A stretch of 64,000 nt of DNA, from NCBI RefSeq assembly GCF_900078665.2, contig NZ_LT546207.1:3655171-3719170 (forward strand). Reading direction: 5' to 3'. The translations under genes were made by a program, and so were the position numbers. Below are positions 16,755 to 26,270 of the stretch, one piece after another. Numbering within the stretch: position 1 is the first letter of the stretch; every line of letters begins with the position of its first letter. Under the pieces are notes generated by a model, which ran no database searches, was not told the DNA's origin, and saw only the letters and a list, made by a program, of their open reading frames with translations. Source of the stretch: Mycolicibacterium houstonense. GTDB lineage: Bacteria > Actinomycetota > Actinomycetes > Mycobacteriales > Mycobacteriaceae.

Positions 16755-17432
16755 TCATCGAGCCCGGTCGGCCAGAAACTGCTCCAGCCCGGCGATCACG
16801 ATGTCGAGGTTGAACTCGAAGTCCTTGACCGCGGTCGCGTCGACGTCGCGGTCGGTGACGACCGTGCTGAGCAACGGGAAGTCTTCGGCGGAAAGGTCTT
16901 TCAGGGCGCGGACCACCTCGGGAGTCTGGTGGTGCAGCCGGGACGCGGCCGAGCCGAGAACGTCGTGCGCGGCCGACATCGCCAGCCCGGACACCAGCGT
17001 GAGGACCCGCCCGGCGTCGGCGGTACCGAACCCACCGTCCGTCAGCGCCCGCAGCACCTGCTCGGCCAGCGCCAGGCTGGCCGCTCCGCCGGTACCACTC
17101 AGCCGGAAACTCGTTGCCGTCACACCGAGTTTCAGCACTCCCTGACGGATGGCACTCCCGTAGGCCCGCAGGATCTCCTGCCAACTCGCGTCCTCGGGCA
17201 AATCGATCGAGCGCAGCTCGGTGTCGAACAGGTCGGCCACAACCAGCTCGAGCAGCCCGTCGCGGTCACCGACGTAGTAGTGCAACGTGGTGCGGTCCAC
17301 ACCGAGCGCGTCGGCCACCGCCTGCATCGTCAACTCGCCCGGAGGTATCGCTCGTGCCGCGGCGACGATCTGTCCCTGATCGATGCGCGGTGGACGGCCG
17401 CGCCCGCGGCGGGGCGCGTTTCCGGAGGTCAC
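16755..17432 (-). CDS. TetR-family transcriptional regulator (TetR_C-type C-terminus)
   Basis: A 225-residue repressor. The N-terminus is basic (PRRGRGRPPR) and followed by the HTH containing MQAVADALGVDRTTLHYYVGDRDGLLELV. The long C-terminal domain resembles that of the tetracycline repressor. It is divergent from the reductase gene at 17532 with about 100 bp between them, which contains the short palindrome CACGGGCGTG near 17488. It probably regulates that neighbour. Confidence 0.9.
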   Translation of the reverse strand: MTSGNAPRRGRGRPPRIDQGQIVAAARAIPPGELTMQAVADALGVDRTTLHYYVGDRDGLLELVVADLFDTELRSIDLPEDASWQEILRAYGSAIRQGVLKLGVTATSFRLSGTGGAASLALAEQVLRALTDGGFGTADAGRVLTLVSGLAMSAAHDVLGSAASRLHHQTPEVVRALKDLSAEDFPLLSTVVTDRDVDATAVKDFEFNLDIVIAGLEQFLADRAR

Positions 17433-17531
17433 ACCCGGATTCTAGTTCGCCACGGCGGGCGCGACGCCGGCTCTTCCCTTTTTCTCACGGGCGTGGAAAA
17501 CTGCCCGAAACCGACGAAGGGAGCCGCGGCA

Positions 17532-18596
17532 GTGTCACAAACCTCTCCGTACCGGGTTGTTCAGTGGACGACGGGAAACGTCGGCAAGAGTTCGGTGGCG
17601 GCCATCGCCCGCAACCCCACCCTGGAACTGGTCGGCTGCTACGCCTGGTCACCGGACAAGGCGGGCAAGGACGTCGGGGAACTGGCGGGCATCGAGCCGC
17701 TCGGCGTGGCGGCCACCAACGATGTGCAGGCGCTGCTCGCCCTCAAACCGGACGTGGTGGTCTACAACCCGATGTGGATCGATGTCGACGAACTCGTCGA
17801 GATCCTCTCCGCCGGAGTCAACGTCGTCGCGACGGCCTCGTTCATCACCGGGCACAACCAGGGCGAGGGCCGGGACCGGATCGCCGAGGCCTGCCGCAAG
17901 GGCGGCTCCACGATGTTCGGATCCGGCATCAGCCCCGGCTACGTGAATCAACTGGCGATCGTCGCGGCGGGCATCTGCGACCGGGTCGACAAGATCACCG
18001 TCAACGAAGCCGCGGACACCACGTTCTACGACTCCCCCGACACCGAGAAGCCCGTGGGCTTCGGCCAACCCATCGACCACCCCGATCTGCAGGCCATGAC
18101 CGCCCACGGCACCGGCGTGTTCGGAGAAGCGGTGCGGATGATCGGTGACGCGCTCGGAATCGAGTTCGACGAGGTCCGCTGCGACGCCGAATACGCCCAG
18201 ACCACAGAGGATCTCGACCTGGGCTCGTGGACCATACCGGCCGGCGGCGTTGCCGGCGTATTCGTCAGCTGGAAGGGCATCGTTGGGGATGCCACCCGCG
18301 TGGAGCTCACCCTGCGGTGGCGCAAAGGCCAGACGCTGCAACCGGATTGGCAGATCGACCAGGACGGCTGGATGATCGAGGTGGCCGGGCGCCCGACCGT
18401 GACGATGAAGGTCGGCTTCCTGCCACCGCCGGACTTCGAGGCCACCACACTGGAGGAGTTCATGGTGCTGGGACACATCATGACGGCCACGCCCCCGATC
18501 AACGCGATTCCCGCGGTGGTCGACGCCGCGCCCGGCATCGTCACCTACAACCATCTCCCCCTCATCCTGCCTCGGGGCGTGGTGCCCGCCTCCTGA
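17532..18596 (+). CDS. NAD(P)-binding reductase, dihydrodipicolinate reductase-like
   Basis: A 354-residue protein with an N-terminal Rossmann motif of the DapB/amine-dehydrogenase type (VVQWTTGNVGKSSVAAIA), followed by an alpha/beta catalytic domain (FGSGISPGYVNQLAIV) as in 2,4-diaminopentanoate-dehydrogenase-like proteins. Mycobacteria hold many such paralogs with unknown substrates. The GTG at 17532 is chosen because it gives the family N-terminus; the frame remains open far upstream over the TetR gene, which is only a shadow. The divergent TetR gene probably regulates it. Confidence 0.85.
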   Translation: MSQTSPYRVVQWTTGNVGKSSVAAIARNPTLELVGCYAWSPDKAGKDVGELAGIEPLGVAATNDVQALLALKPDVVVYNPMWIDVDELVEILSAGVNVVATASFITGHNQGEGRDRIAEACRKGGSTMFGSGISPGYVNQLAIVAAGICDRVDKITVNEAADTTFYDSPDTEKPVGFGQPIDHPDLQAMTAHGTGVFGEAVRMIGDALGIEFDEVRCDAEYAQTTEDLDLGSWTIPAGGVAGVFVSWKGIVGDATRVELTLRWRKGQTLQPDWQIDQDGWMIEVAGRPTVTMKVGFLPPPDFEATTLEEFMVLGHIMTATPPINAIPAVVDAAPGIVTYNHLPLILPRGVVPAS

Positions 18597-18745
18597 GCCC
18601 ACCGATCGCGGGTTACAGAGTGTAAGGACCGCCCCTGGATCATTGACAGTTTGAACCCTCCGCGTCGGTGTTCCACACCACAGGATTGGACCGTCCGCCG
18701 AACGCAACCGGCGGCTTCGATCAACGACGATTGAGGGGACCAACC

Positions 18746-21700
18746 GTGGACTCGTTGCGCGCCAACCACATTGCACCAGACATGCAAGACCGGCAGGCCG
18801 GGGTTGTGGTACCCAGCCGGCTCCTGGAGGCCACGGCGCTCAACGATCTGATGGGCGATGCCGTCGCGGTGAACCTCGATTGGGCCGAATCCGCGGAGGG
18901 CCGGCTGAACTTCGCGCTCGCCGCGCTCGAGCCGGTTCCGCTGCGCCGGATGCTTCCCGCGCTGCAGAGCATGGATCTCGAGGTCCTCGAGGAACAGGCC
19001 GACACCTGGACCAGGCCCGACGGTCGGCTGTGCCACGTGTATCACCTCCTGCTACAGCCCGGTCCCGACGCGGCGGACGCGCTGGCCGCGCCCCAGGACG
19101 GCACCACCGATCGCATCCGCGAGACCTTCCTGGCGATGTGGGCGGGGCGCATCGAATCCGACGGATTCAACGCGTTGCTCCTGCGGGCCGCCGTGAGCTG
19201 GCGGCAGGTCACCGTGCTGCGTAGCTACAGCCGCTACCTGCGCCAGCTGCCGTTGCCGTACGGTCAGGCCCGTATCCAGCGGGTGCTACTGGACAATCCG
19301 GAGGCCGCCCGCGCCCTGCTGGAGCTGTTCGAGTCCCGGTTCGATCAGACCGAGCAACCTGCCGACAGCCCGCACCGCATCGCCCGCATCGCCGAGGCCG
19401 AGCATCGGGTGGCCACCGAGATCGACCAGGTGCTGAACATCGATGCAGACCGGATCCTGCGCGCCTACCACAATCTGATCAACGCCACGGTACGCACCAA
19501 CGCGTTCGCACCCGATGCCCTCACGGTCTGGGCGCCGTATCTGGTGCACAAGCTCGACGCCCGGTCCGTCGACGAGCTGCCGCAGCCGCGTCCGCTGTCC
19601 GAAATCTTCGTGTACTCACCTGAATTCGAGGGCGTTCATCTTCGCTTCGGGCTGGTCGCACGCGGCGGCCTGCGCTGGTCTGACCGCCACGACGACTACC
19701 GCACCGAAGTCCTGGGCCTGGTCAAGGCGCAGGCGGTCAAGAACGCGATGATCGTGCCGGCCGGAGCCAAGGGCGTGTTCGTCGTCAAGGCCCGTCCCGT
19801 CGCGGGCGAATCGCCGCGCGTGCAGGGCCTGCGCAGCTACCGGCAGTTCATCGCCGCGTTGCTCGACGTGGTCGACAAGAACGCCGATTCCGGTTCCGGC
19901 AGCGATCAGCGGCCCCGCTTCGGCGGCGTGGTGTGCCACGACGGGCCGGACCCCTACCTGGTGGTGGCCGCGGACAAGGGCACCGCGACGTTCTCGGATT
20001 CGGCCAACGCGGTGGCGCTCGACCGTGGCTACTGGATGGGTGACGCCTTCGCCTCCGGCGGCTCGGCCGGCTACGACCACAAGGCGATGGGCATCACGGC
20101 TCGTGGCGCGTGGGTCAGCGGCGACAGCCACCTGGCCCAACTCGGCATCGACTCCGAGTCCGACGAGTTCACCGCCGTCGGCGTCGGTGACATGAGCGGT
20201 GACGTCTTCGGCAACGGCATGCTGCTGCGCCCGGGGCTCCGGTTGGTGGCCGCGTTCGACCACCGCCACATCTTCGTCGACCCCCAACCCGACACCGCAC
20301 GGGCACGCAAGGAGCGCCGGCGACTCTTCGAACTGCCCCAGTCATCATGGGACGACTACGATCGTGCCTCGATCAGTCCTGGCGGCGGGGTGTGGCCACG
20401 AACCGCGAAAACCATTGCCACCACACCGGAGATGCGCGCCGCACTCGGTCTCGGTGACGACGAGTCACGGCTGACCCCCACCCAATTGATCAGCCACATC
20501 CTGCGCGCCCCGGTGGACCTGCTGTTCAACGGTGGGATCGGGACCTACATCAAGGCCACCGGCGAACAGCACGCCGACATCGCCGACAAGGTGAACGATC
20601 CGGTACGGGTCAACGCCGAGGACGTCCGCGCACGGGTGATCGTCGAGGGCGGGAACCTCGGACTCTCCCAGCGCGCCCGGATCGAATACGCCCGGCGCGG
20701 GGGCCTGGTGAACACCGACGCCATCGACAACGCCGCAGGGGTCGACTGCTCCGACCACGAGGTCAACATCAAGATCCTGCTCGACGGCGCCGCACGTTCC
20801 GGCCTGATCAGCGGCAGCGCCCGCAATCGGCTGCTGACCGATATGACCGATGAAGTGGCACAGCACGTCCTGGCCAACAACCGGGCGCACAATCGGCTGC
20901 TCAGCGACGCCCGCTCGAACGCCGCCCAGATGGTCCAGGTGCACGCGCGCATGACCGCCGATCTGGAAGCCCGCCGCGGACTGCACCGGTCGCGCGAAAA
21001 CATGCCCACCCCTGCGGAATTCGCCGACCTGGCCAAGGGCGACACCGGACTCACCGCGCCGCAGCTGGCCACCTTGATGGCGCACGTCAAGCTCGACCTC
21101 AAGGCCGAGCTGCTCGACGGCGAGAGGTTCGACGACCCGTACTTCGATGCGCTGCTCACGCGGTACTTTCCCCCGACGTTGCGGCGCCGGCTCGGCGAGC
21201 CGTTGCCGGAGCATCCACTCCGCCGACAGATCATCACCACCTCGATCGTGAATCGTGTGCTGGCCACCTCGGGTCTGACCTTCGCGTTCCGGCTGGCGGA
21301 GGAAACCGGCGCTGCCACAGGCGATATCGTGCGCGCCCACGCAGTGGTGTCCGAGGTGTTCGACCTGGACACGCTGTGGGCGGACATCTATGCCGCCGAC
21401 CTCTCGCCCGAGCTGACCAACACCTTGATCATCGAGGGCCGCCGCCTGCTCGACCGGGCGGCACGGTGGTTCGTGCTCAACCGGCCGCAACCGCTCGACG
21501 TGGACGCCGAGATCACCCGGTTCAGCAACCAGGTGGCGATGCTGCGCGGGCAGCTTCGATCGATGCTGGGCGGACAGGAACGCGACACGGTGGCGCAGGC
21601 ACACGACGACATGGTCGCCCGCGGAGTGCCGGGCAGCATCGCTCAGCGGATCAGCGAATCACTCTATGCCTTCAGCCTTCTCGACATCGTCGAGGTCGCG

Positions 21701-22063
21701 CACGCTCACGGTGAGGACTCGGCCCAACTCGCCAAGATCTACTTCGAACTGTCCGATCGGCTCGGAGTGGACCGGCTCCTGCTGGCGGTGTCGACGCTGC
21801 CCCGGGGCGGTCGCTGGCACGCCCTGGCCAGGCTCGCGCTGCGGGAGGATCTGTACCGCTCGCTGCGCGACCTCACGATCGACGTCACCAAGTTCGGCGT
21901 CGACGAGGACCAGACGACGAGCAGCATCCGTGACTTCGAGGCCTACAACCGGCCGCGGCTGGACCGGGCGCGGCGCACGCTGGACGAGTTCCTCGAATCC
22001 GACGAGCCCGACCTGGCTGTGCTGTCGGTGGCCTCGGCGCAGCTGCGTCGGCTCCATCGATAA
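18746..22063 (+). CDS. gdh: NAD-dependent glutamate dehydrogenase, short (about 115 kDa) class
   Basis: A 1105-residue enzyme predicted to deaminate L-glutamate to 2-oxoglutarate with NAD. The catalytic core is clear: GGLRWSDRHDDYRTEVLGL followed by KAQAVKNAMIVPAGAKGVFVVK, then GVGDMSGDVFGNGML and VEGGNLGLSQRARIEYA (NAD-binding part). The 1600-residue form has a long N-terminal ACT-containing region that is largely absent here. The GTG at 18746 is chosen because of GAGGGG 8 nt upstream; the frame extends 26 codons further. It has no obvious operon partner. Confidence 0.92.
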   Translation: MDSLRANHIAPDMQDRQAGVVVPSRLLEATALNDLMGDAVAVNLDWAESAEGRLNFALAALEPVPLRRMLPALQSMDLEVLEEQADTWTRPDGRLCHVYHLLLQPGPDAADALAAPQDGTTDRIRETFLAMWAGRIESDGFNALLLRAAVSWRQVTVLRSYSRYLRQLPLPYGQARIQRVLLDNPEAARALLELFESRFDQTEQPADSPHRIARIAEAEHRVATEIDQVLNIDADRILRAYHNLINATVRTNAFAPDALTVWAPYLVHKLDARSVDELPQPRPLSEIFVYSPEFEGVHLRFGLVARGGLRWSDRHDDYRTEVLGLVKAQAVKNAMIVPAGAKGVFVVKARPVAGESPRVQGLRSYRQFIAALLDVVDKNADSGSGSDQRPRFGGVVCHDGPDPYLVVAADKGTATFSDSANAVALDRGYWMGDAFASGGSAGYDHKAMGITARGAWVSGDSHLAQLGIDSESDEFTAVGVGDMSGDVFGNGMLLRPGLRLVAAFDHRHIFVDPQPDTARARKERRRLFELPQSSWDDYDRASISPGGGVWPRTAKTIATTPEMRAALGLGDDESRLTPTQLISHILRAPVDLLFNGGIGTYIKATGEQHADIADKVNDPVRVNAEDVRARVIVEGGNLGLSQRARIEYARRGGLVNTDAIDNAAGVDCSDHEVNIKILLDGAARSGLISGSARNRLLTDMTDEVAQHVLANNRAHNRLLSDARSNAAQMVQVHARMTADLEARRGLHRSRENMPTPAEFADLAKGDTGLTAPQLATLMAHVKLDLKAELLDGERFDDPYFDALLTRYFPPTLRRRLGEPLPEHPLRRQIITTSIVNRVLATSGLTFAFRLAEETGAATGDIVRAHAVVSEVFDLDTLWADIYAADLSPELTNTLIIEGRRLLDRAARWFVLNRPQPLDVDAEITRFSNQVAMLRGQLRSMLGGQERDTVAQAHDDMVARGVPGSIAQRISESLYAFSLLDIVEVAHAHGEDSAQLAKIYFELSDRLGVDRLLLAVSTLPRGGRWHALARLALREDLYRSLRDLTIDVTKFGVDEDQTTSSIRDFEAYNRPRLDRARRTLDEFLESDEPDLAVLSVASAQLRRLHR

Positions 22064-22081
22064 CCCCCGTGGCGGCGCCGT

Positions 22082-22573
22082 TCACGCTGTGGTCGGCGCC
22101 GTCACCGTCGGCGTAGCGGTCACCGGAAAGTTGACCGAGTTGGCGATGAAGCACAGCCGGTGGGCTTCGTGATGCAGCTCGGTGGCGTCCTCGACCCGGT
22201 CGGGCTCGGCGATGGTCACCTCCGGCCGTAGCGTCACGTCGGTGAAAGCCCCTCCGCCCTCGGCATTCTCGCTCATCGTCCCCTCCGGGCGGTCGCGGTA
22301 GGCGGTGACCGTGATGCCCTCCTTGGCACACAGCGCGAGGTACCAGAGCATGTGGCACTGGGACAGGCTGACCACGAGCAGTTCCTCGGGGTTCCACCGC
22401 TGCGGGCTGCCCCGGAAGGACGGATCGGCGCTCCCCTGGATCACCGGCTTGCCGGAGTCATCGACACCCGTCACCTCGTGGTCGCGGGCGTAGTCGCGGT
22501 AACCGCTGGTCCCCGAACCGGTGTTGCCGGTCCAGGTGAGTTCGACCTCGTATCGATGTGTCCGGTTGGCCAT
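22082..22573 (-). CDS. OsmC family peroxiredoxin-like protein
   Basis: A 163-residue OsmC/Ohr-fold protein. Family features are THRYEVELTWTGNTGSGT at the N-terminus, WNPEELLVVSLSQCHMLWYLALC with the first redox cysteine, and AHRLCFIANSVNFPV with the second. OsmC proteins reduce organic hydroperoxides with two conserved cysteines. The ATG at 22573 is the natural start. It is divergent from the MpaB-like gene, about 120 bp away. Confidence 0.9.
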   Translation of the reverse strand: MANRTHRYEVELTWTGNTGSGTSGYRDYARDHEVTGVDDSGKPVIQGSADPSFRGSPQRWNPEELLVVSLSQCHMLWYLALCAKEGITVTAYRDRPEGTMSENAEGGGAFTDVTLRPEVTIAEPDRVEDATELHHEAHRLCFIANSVNFPVTATPTVTAPTTA

Positions 22574-22656
22574 GTTCGCGAAGATACCAACGTGCCACAC
22601 CCGGACCACGGTCTTCCGGGCCAGCCTGGCCCGAGCCTCGAACGGGTAGACAACTA

Positions 22657-22691
22657 TTGACACATTGGCACAGATTGCTAGCCTTTGTGCC
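22657..22691 (+). promoter_or_regulatory. Promoter of the MpaB-like gene, probably leaderless
   Basis: A consensus -35 TTGACA at 22657-22662 and a -10 TAGCCT at 22679-22684 are separated by 16 bp. The expected transcription start falls at or one base before the ATG at 22692, so the mRNA would be leaderless, as is common in mycobacteria. Confidence 0.6.
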
Positions 22692-23636
22692 ATGTCCATT
22701 GGCAGCGTGGCCGAAGCAGACGTGGTTCGACAGGACGTGCTGGCGAATTTCCGCAGGCACTCGGGCAGCATCTTGGGAGGTGCGTTCGGAGCGGCGGCGT
22801 TCGATGAAGTGGCCTTGGTCCCGGTCGCCGCGGCGGTGGACCGCAGCGGCCGGTTCGAGCGCAACTTCCTCGACCGCGGGGTGCGCAGCGGGTTCTCGGC
22901 GTTGCTGGCCATCTGGGGTGACGCCGACGATCGCGCGGCGGAAGGCCGTCGCCTGCAAACCATGCACCGCGACGTCCGCGGCCACGGCAAGGGCGAGTTC
23001 GCCGACGTCCGCTACAGCGCCCTGAACCCGCAGCTGTGGAACTGGATCGCGATCAGCGGGATCTTCGTCGTCCTGAACTCGTTCACCCCGGCGACCGGCA
23101 TCACGATGAATCCCGCCGAACAAGAGGCGGCGTACCGTCAACTGCTCGACGCGTTCAGTGCCATCGAACTGCCCGGCGCGTCGGCCAAGCTGCCGGAGTC
23201 CTATGCCGAGGCTGTCCGCTATTACGACGACATGGTGGAAAATCAGCTGCGCGACAACGTGTTCCTGACACGGGTGACCGCGGGGCTGACCCGTCTGCCA
23301 CTGCCCACCCTGCTGCTGCCCGGCCCGCTGAGGTTGGCGTTGACTCCCTCCTGGCTGGCGGTGCGGCCGATCGCCGGTCGGGTGATCAAGGTGTGTTCCT
23401 TCGGGATCATGCACCCGGGGGTCCGCGAGCTGACCGGATTCCGCTGGGACTCTCGCCATGACCGGGAGTTCGCCGTGTACACGCGGCTGCTGCAGCTGGC
23501 CTGGCGGGTGTTGCCGGACCGGCTGCTGCTGATCCCGCTGGCCTACAACCGGCTGCAGTACGAAAAGCTGGTGCGCCTGCACCGATCGGTGGCGCTGGAC
23601 TCATTCGCGCCGCTGGGATGCCCGGCCGCGGGCTGA
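22692..23636 (+). CDS. DUF2236 / MpaB-like oxygenase family protein
   Basis: A 314-residue protein of the DUF2236 family, named for the heme oxygenase MpaB of mycophenolate biosynthesis and latex-clearing protein relatives. The conserved histidine-arginine part appears as LQTMHRDVRGHGKG, followed by LNPQLWNWIAISGIFV and the helical C-terminal half. Mycobacteria have several copies with unknown substrates. No ribosome site precedes the ATG, in line with a leaderless transcript. The next gene, a TetR regulator, follows after 13 bp and is probably co-transcribed. Confidence 0.85.
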   Translation: MSIGSVAEADVVRQDVLANFRRHSGSILGGAFGAAAFDEVALVPVAAAVDRSGRFERNFLDRGVRSGFSALLAIWGDADDRAAEGRRLQTMHRDVRGHGKGEFADVRYSALNPQLWNWIAISGIFVVLNSFTPATGITMNPAEQEAAYRQLLDAFSAIELPGASAKLPESYAEAVRYYDDMVENQLRDNVFLTRVTAGLTRLPLPTLLLPGPLRLALTPSWLAVRPIAGRVIKVCSFGIMHPGVRELTGFRWDSRHDREFAVYTRLLQLAWRVLPDRLLLIPLAYNRLQYEKLVRLHRSVALDSFAPLGCPAAG

Positions 23637-23649
23637 CACACTGATAGCG

Positions 23650-24231
23650 ATGCCCCGCAGCAACGCCAGTCAGTCCGAACAGGAGGACGCCATCCTCAAG
23701 GCCGCGGCCGAGGAGGTGGCGCTCGTCGGGCTGGGCCGGGCCAGCCTGGACGTCATCGCCAAGCAGGCCGGGGTGAGCCGCCGGACGTTGTACCGCCGGT
23801 TCCCCACCCGCGACGCCCTGATCACCGAACTCGGACGCCGCACCTTCGACGACGCGATGACTCGGCTGCGCACGGTCGCAATCGATTCCGGCCCCAACGA
23901 CGCGGCGGTGGCGGCGTTCTGCGAGGGGTTGCGGCTGCTGACCACCGAACCGGTGATGCGCAGGTTCCTGCGCCTGGACACCGACTTCACCGCGGTGGCC
24001 GGAGCCTACGACCAGGCGCCGGCCTTCCTGCACCATGCCTCAACGGCGATGGCCAAGGCGCTTCGTGCCGCCGGGGCCACCATGCCCGACGCGGATCTGC
24101 TGGCCGTTGCCGAACTGCACATCCGGCTCGCATGTTCGCTCGCCCAGCTGCCCACACCGCTGCTGGATGTCGAGGACGACGACGCGGTCCGCGCCTACGC
24201 GCGCCGGCATCTCGCACCCTTGGTGCGCTAG
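23650..24231 (+). CDS. TetR-family transcriptional regulator
   Basis: A 193-residue repressor whose HTH is SLDVIAKQAGVSRRTLYRRFPTRDALITEL. It lies 13 bp downstream of the MpaB-like gene on the same strand, so it may autoregulate that two-gene unit. The ligand domain gives no hint of the effector. Confidence 0.9.
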   Translation: MPRSNASQSEQEDAILKAAAEEVALVGLGRASLDVIAKQAGVSRRTLYRRFPTRDALITELGRRTFDDAMTRLRTVAIDSGPNDAAVAAFCEGLRLLTTEPVMRRFLRLDTDFTAVAGAYDQAPAFLHHASTAMAKALRAAGATMPDADLLAVAELHIRLACSLAQLPTPLLDVEDDDAVRAYARRHLAPLVR

Positions 24232-24242
24232 GCGGTCCCCCC

Positions 24243-25109
24243 TCAGCGGGGTGCGCCACGCAGACTCCCTGCCGCCGCGCGCACCGCGGCCGTGATGGTC
24301 TCCACCATCGGACTGTCCAGCTTCCAGCACTGCCAGTACAGCGGCACGTCCAGGAACTGATCGGTGATCCGGACGAAGTCGTCGTCGACCAATTCCTCCG
24401 GATACATGCCCCAGCCCAGCCCGGCCCGCACGGCGGCCCCGAACCCCTCTGCCGTCGGAATGTAGTGCGTCGGGCGGACGACATCCTTGCGAAACACCTT
24501 GCGCACCAATTGGTCCTGCAGCGCATCGTCACGGTTCCAGGACAGCGACGGCGCCTCGGGCGCGGCGTCGCGAGTGAATCCGTCGGGCAGATAGCGCCGT
24601 ACATACTCGGCGCTGGCCACCGGCACGTAGCGCATCGCACCCAGCGGGTGCACCCGGCAGCCCGGCACCGGACGCCGCTCGGTGGTGACGGCCCCCATTA
24701 CGACCCCCTCGCGCAGCAGCCGCGCCGAAAGGTCCTGATCCTCGATCCTGATGTCGAACAGGAACTCGGCGGCTGCGGCGAACACCCCGGTGAACCAGGT
24801 CGCCATCGAATCGGCGTTGACGGCCAGCGCGATCCGGGTGCGGTGCGTGGAACCTCCACCCATCTCGGCCAGCGTCTCGGATTCCAGCAGGGCGGTCTGC
24901 GCGGCCAGCCTGAGCAGCGGCACCCCGGCCGCTGTTGCCGTGCAGGGCTTTTCGCGGACCACGAGAACCTGGCCGACCCGCTGTTCGAGGGCCTTGATCC
25001 GTTGGCTGATCGCCGACGGGGTCACGTGCAGCCGGTGCGCGGCCGCATCGAAGCTGCCCAGTTCGACCACCGCGGCGAAGGCGGCGAGCTGCTGGCCGTC
25101 GATCCGCAC
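24243..25109 (-). CDS. LysR-family regulator, ArgP/LysG type
   Basis: A 288-residue LysR protein of the ArgP (LysG) subgroup: the N-terminus DGQQLAAFAAVVELGSFDAAAHRLHVTPSAISQRIKALE is typical, as is the ALQDQLVRK region and the tail ending in a DSPMVETITAAVR segment. ArgP-type proteins sense lysine or arginine and normally sit divergent from a lysE exporter gene. There is no exporter here; a TetR gene lies 9 bp upstream on the same strand. Target genes are therefore probably elsewhere. Confidence 0.88.
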   Translation of the reverse strand: MRIDGQQLAAFAAVVELGSFDAAAHRLHVTPSAISQRIKALEQRVGQVLVVREKPCTATAAGVPLLRLAAQTALLESETLAEMGGGSTHRTRIALAVNADSMATWFTGVFAAAAEFLFDIRIEDQDLSARLLREGVVMGAVTTERRPVPGCRVHPLGAMRYVPVASAEYVRRYLPDGFTRDAAPEAPSLSWNRDDALQDQLVRKVFRKDVVRPTHYIPTAEGFGAAVRAGLGWGMYPEELVDDDFVRITDQFLDVPLYWQCWKLDSPMVETITAAVRAAAGSLRGAPR

Positions 25110-25118
25110 GTCCCGATC

Positions 25119-25784
25119 CTAATCGGGCACGCCGGCGGCGCCCCGCAATCCGCCGCTGGTGAACTGGATGAGCTCGTCGAGCCATCGCCGGTCCAAGCCG
25201 TCGGGACCCAACGGCTGCCCGTACAGGGAGAGGTCCGAACTGGCCAGCGCACCGATCATCGAGAAGATGGCAATCGTGCTGCGCTGCTGTCCTTCTCCGG
25301 TTCGGATATCCGGAACCGCGCGCCCCGCCGCGGCGAAGAACAACTCGGGCAGGTTCGGCGTGCCCGACAACTGGTCGAGCCAGAGTTGGTCTTCGTCGAG
25401 GGCCAGCTGATTCATCACCTTGAGCCAGCGCAAGCCACCGACCGGATCCTCGTCGAGCAATCGGACGTAGGGGGCGATCAACGCCTCGACGACATCTCGG
25501 ACGCCGACCTCGTTGTCCGACTGGCCGACCCGAACCAACTCGTCGACCACCGCCGCGAACACCGACGGGGCCCGCCGGAGCGCGACCGCGACGACCAGAT
25601 CCCGCTTGACCGGGAAGTGATAGGCCACCGCGCGACTGGCCACGCCCGCCTCACGGGCCACCGCCCGCGTGGCCACCGCACCGATCGACAGCTCGGCGAA
25701 CATTCGCTCGGCGGTGTCGATGATCAGTGCTCGGGTGTCGACGTCGCGCCGGGGCCCGCGTCTGCGGGTCGTACTCGAGACCAC
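25119..25784 (-). CDS. TetR-family transcriptional regulator
   Basis: A 221-residue repressor with HTH AVATRAVAREAGVASRAVAYHFPVKRDLVVAV. The arginine-rich N-terminus (TTRRRGPRRD) is typical of actinobacterial TetR proteins. It lies 9 bp upstream of the ArgP-type gene, so two regulators appear to share a transcript. No regulated enzyme gene is adjacent. Confidence 0.9.
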   Translation of the reverse strand: MVSSTTRRRGPRRDVDTRALIIDTAERMFAELSIGAVATRAVAREAGVASRAVAYHFPVKRDLVVAVALRRAPSVFAAVVDELVRVGQSDNEVGVRDVVEALIAPYVRLLDEDPVGGLRWLKVMNQLALDEDQLWLDQLSGTPNLPELFFAAAGRAVPDIRTGEGQQRSTIAIFSMIGALASSDLSLYGQPLGPDGLDRRWLDELIQFTSGGLRGAAGVPD

Positions 25785-25910
25785 CGCATGAGCCTAACCA
25801 TTGGCGAGGTGATCGTCCTGTGGTCGGTGCGGTTGTCCTACCACGGTCGTAGACCAAGATCGGACGGCAGCGCGATGTGTGCTGACCTGCGTTCTTCATA
25901 GCGTCGAGCC

Positions 25911-26183
25911 ATGACACGAGCACAGCGTTCCCCAGCTATCTCGATAGCCGAATCAATGACCGGCGTCGCCCGTGGATGGACCGCGAAAGGCACGCTCGTC
26001 GTTCCGGTCCCAGGGGTCCCGCTCGACCGGGACCGCCGCGACGGCGGCCTCTGGCACCGCGCGGTCGCCACCGTACGCGCGGCCTTGGCGGCGGCGCCCC
26101 GGCTGAAGCGGCCGTACTACCCGCCCCTACGGGAGGGCTTCGTCGAGGACGCCGCGATGGCACGCGAGATGTGGCGACTCTGA
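25911..26183 (+). CDS. Small hypothetical protein
   Basis: A 90-codon frame whose codon use is strongly GC at third positions after the first 20 codons, which supports real coding. The C-terminal part (PRLKRPYYPPLREGFVEDAAMAREMWRL) is charged and proline-rich. I do not recognise the family. It may start at the internal ATG at 25956. It precedes the two-component genes by about 90 bp, with no evident link. Confidence 0.5.
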   Translation: MTRAQRSPAISIAESMTGVARGWTAKGTLVVPVPGVPLDRDRRDGGLWHRAVATVRAALAAAPRLKRPYYPPLREGFVEDAAMAREMWRL

Positions 26184-26270
26184 GTGCTGAGATCCGATCC
26201 GAAATCCGACCCCAGGAAATCCGACCGCAGTAGGAGGCGCTACAGCGTTCGCACCTTCTACGATCACAAC

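Noticed and set aside
16929-17531. Upstream extension of the reductase frame over the TetR gene
   Set aside because: The extension lacks family residues and lies opposite a clear TetR gene; the GTG at 17532 gives the family N-terminus.
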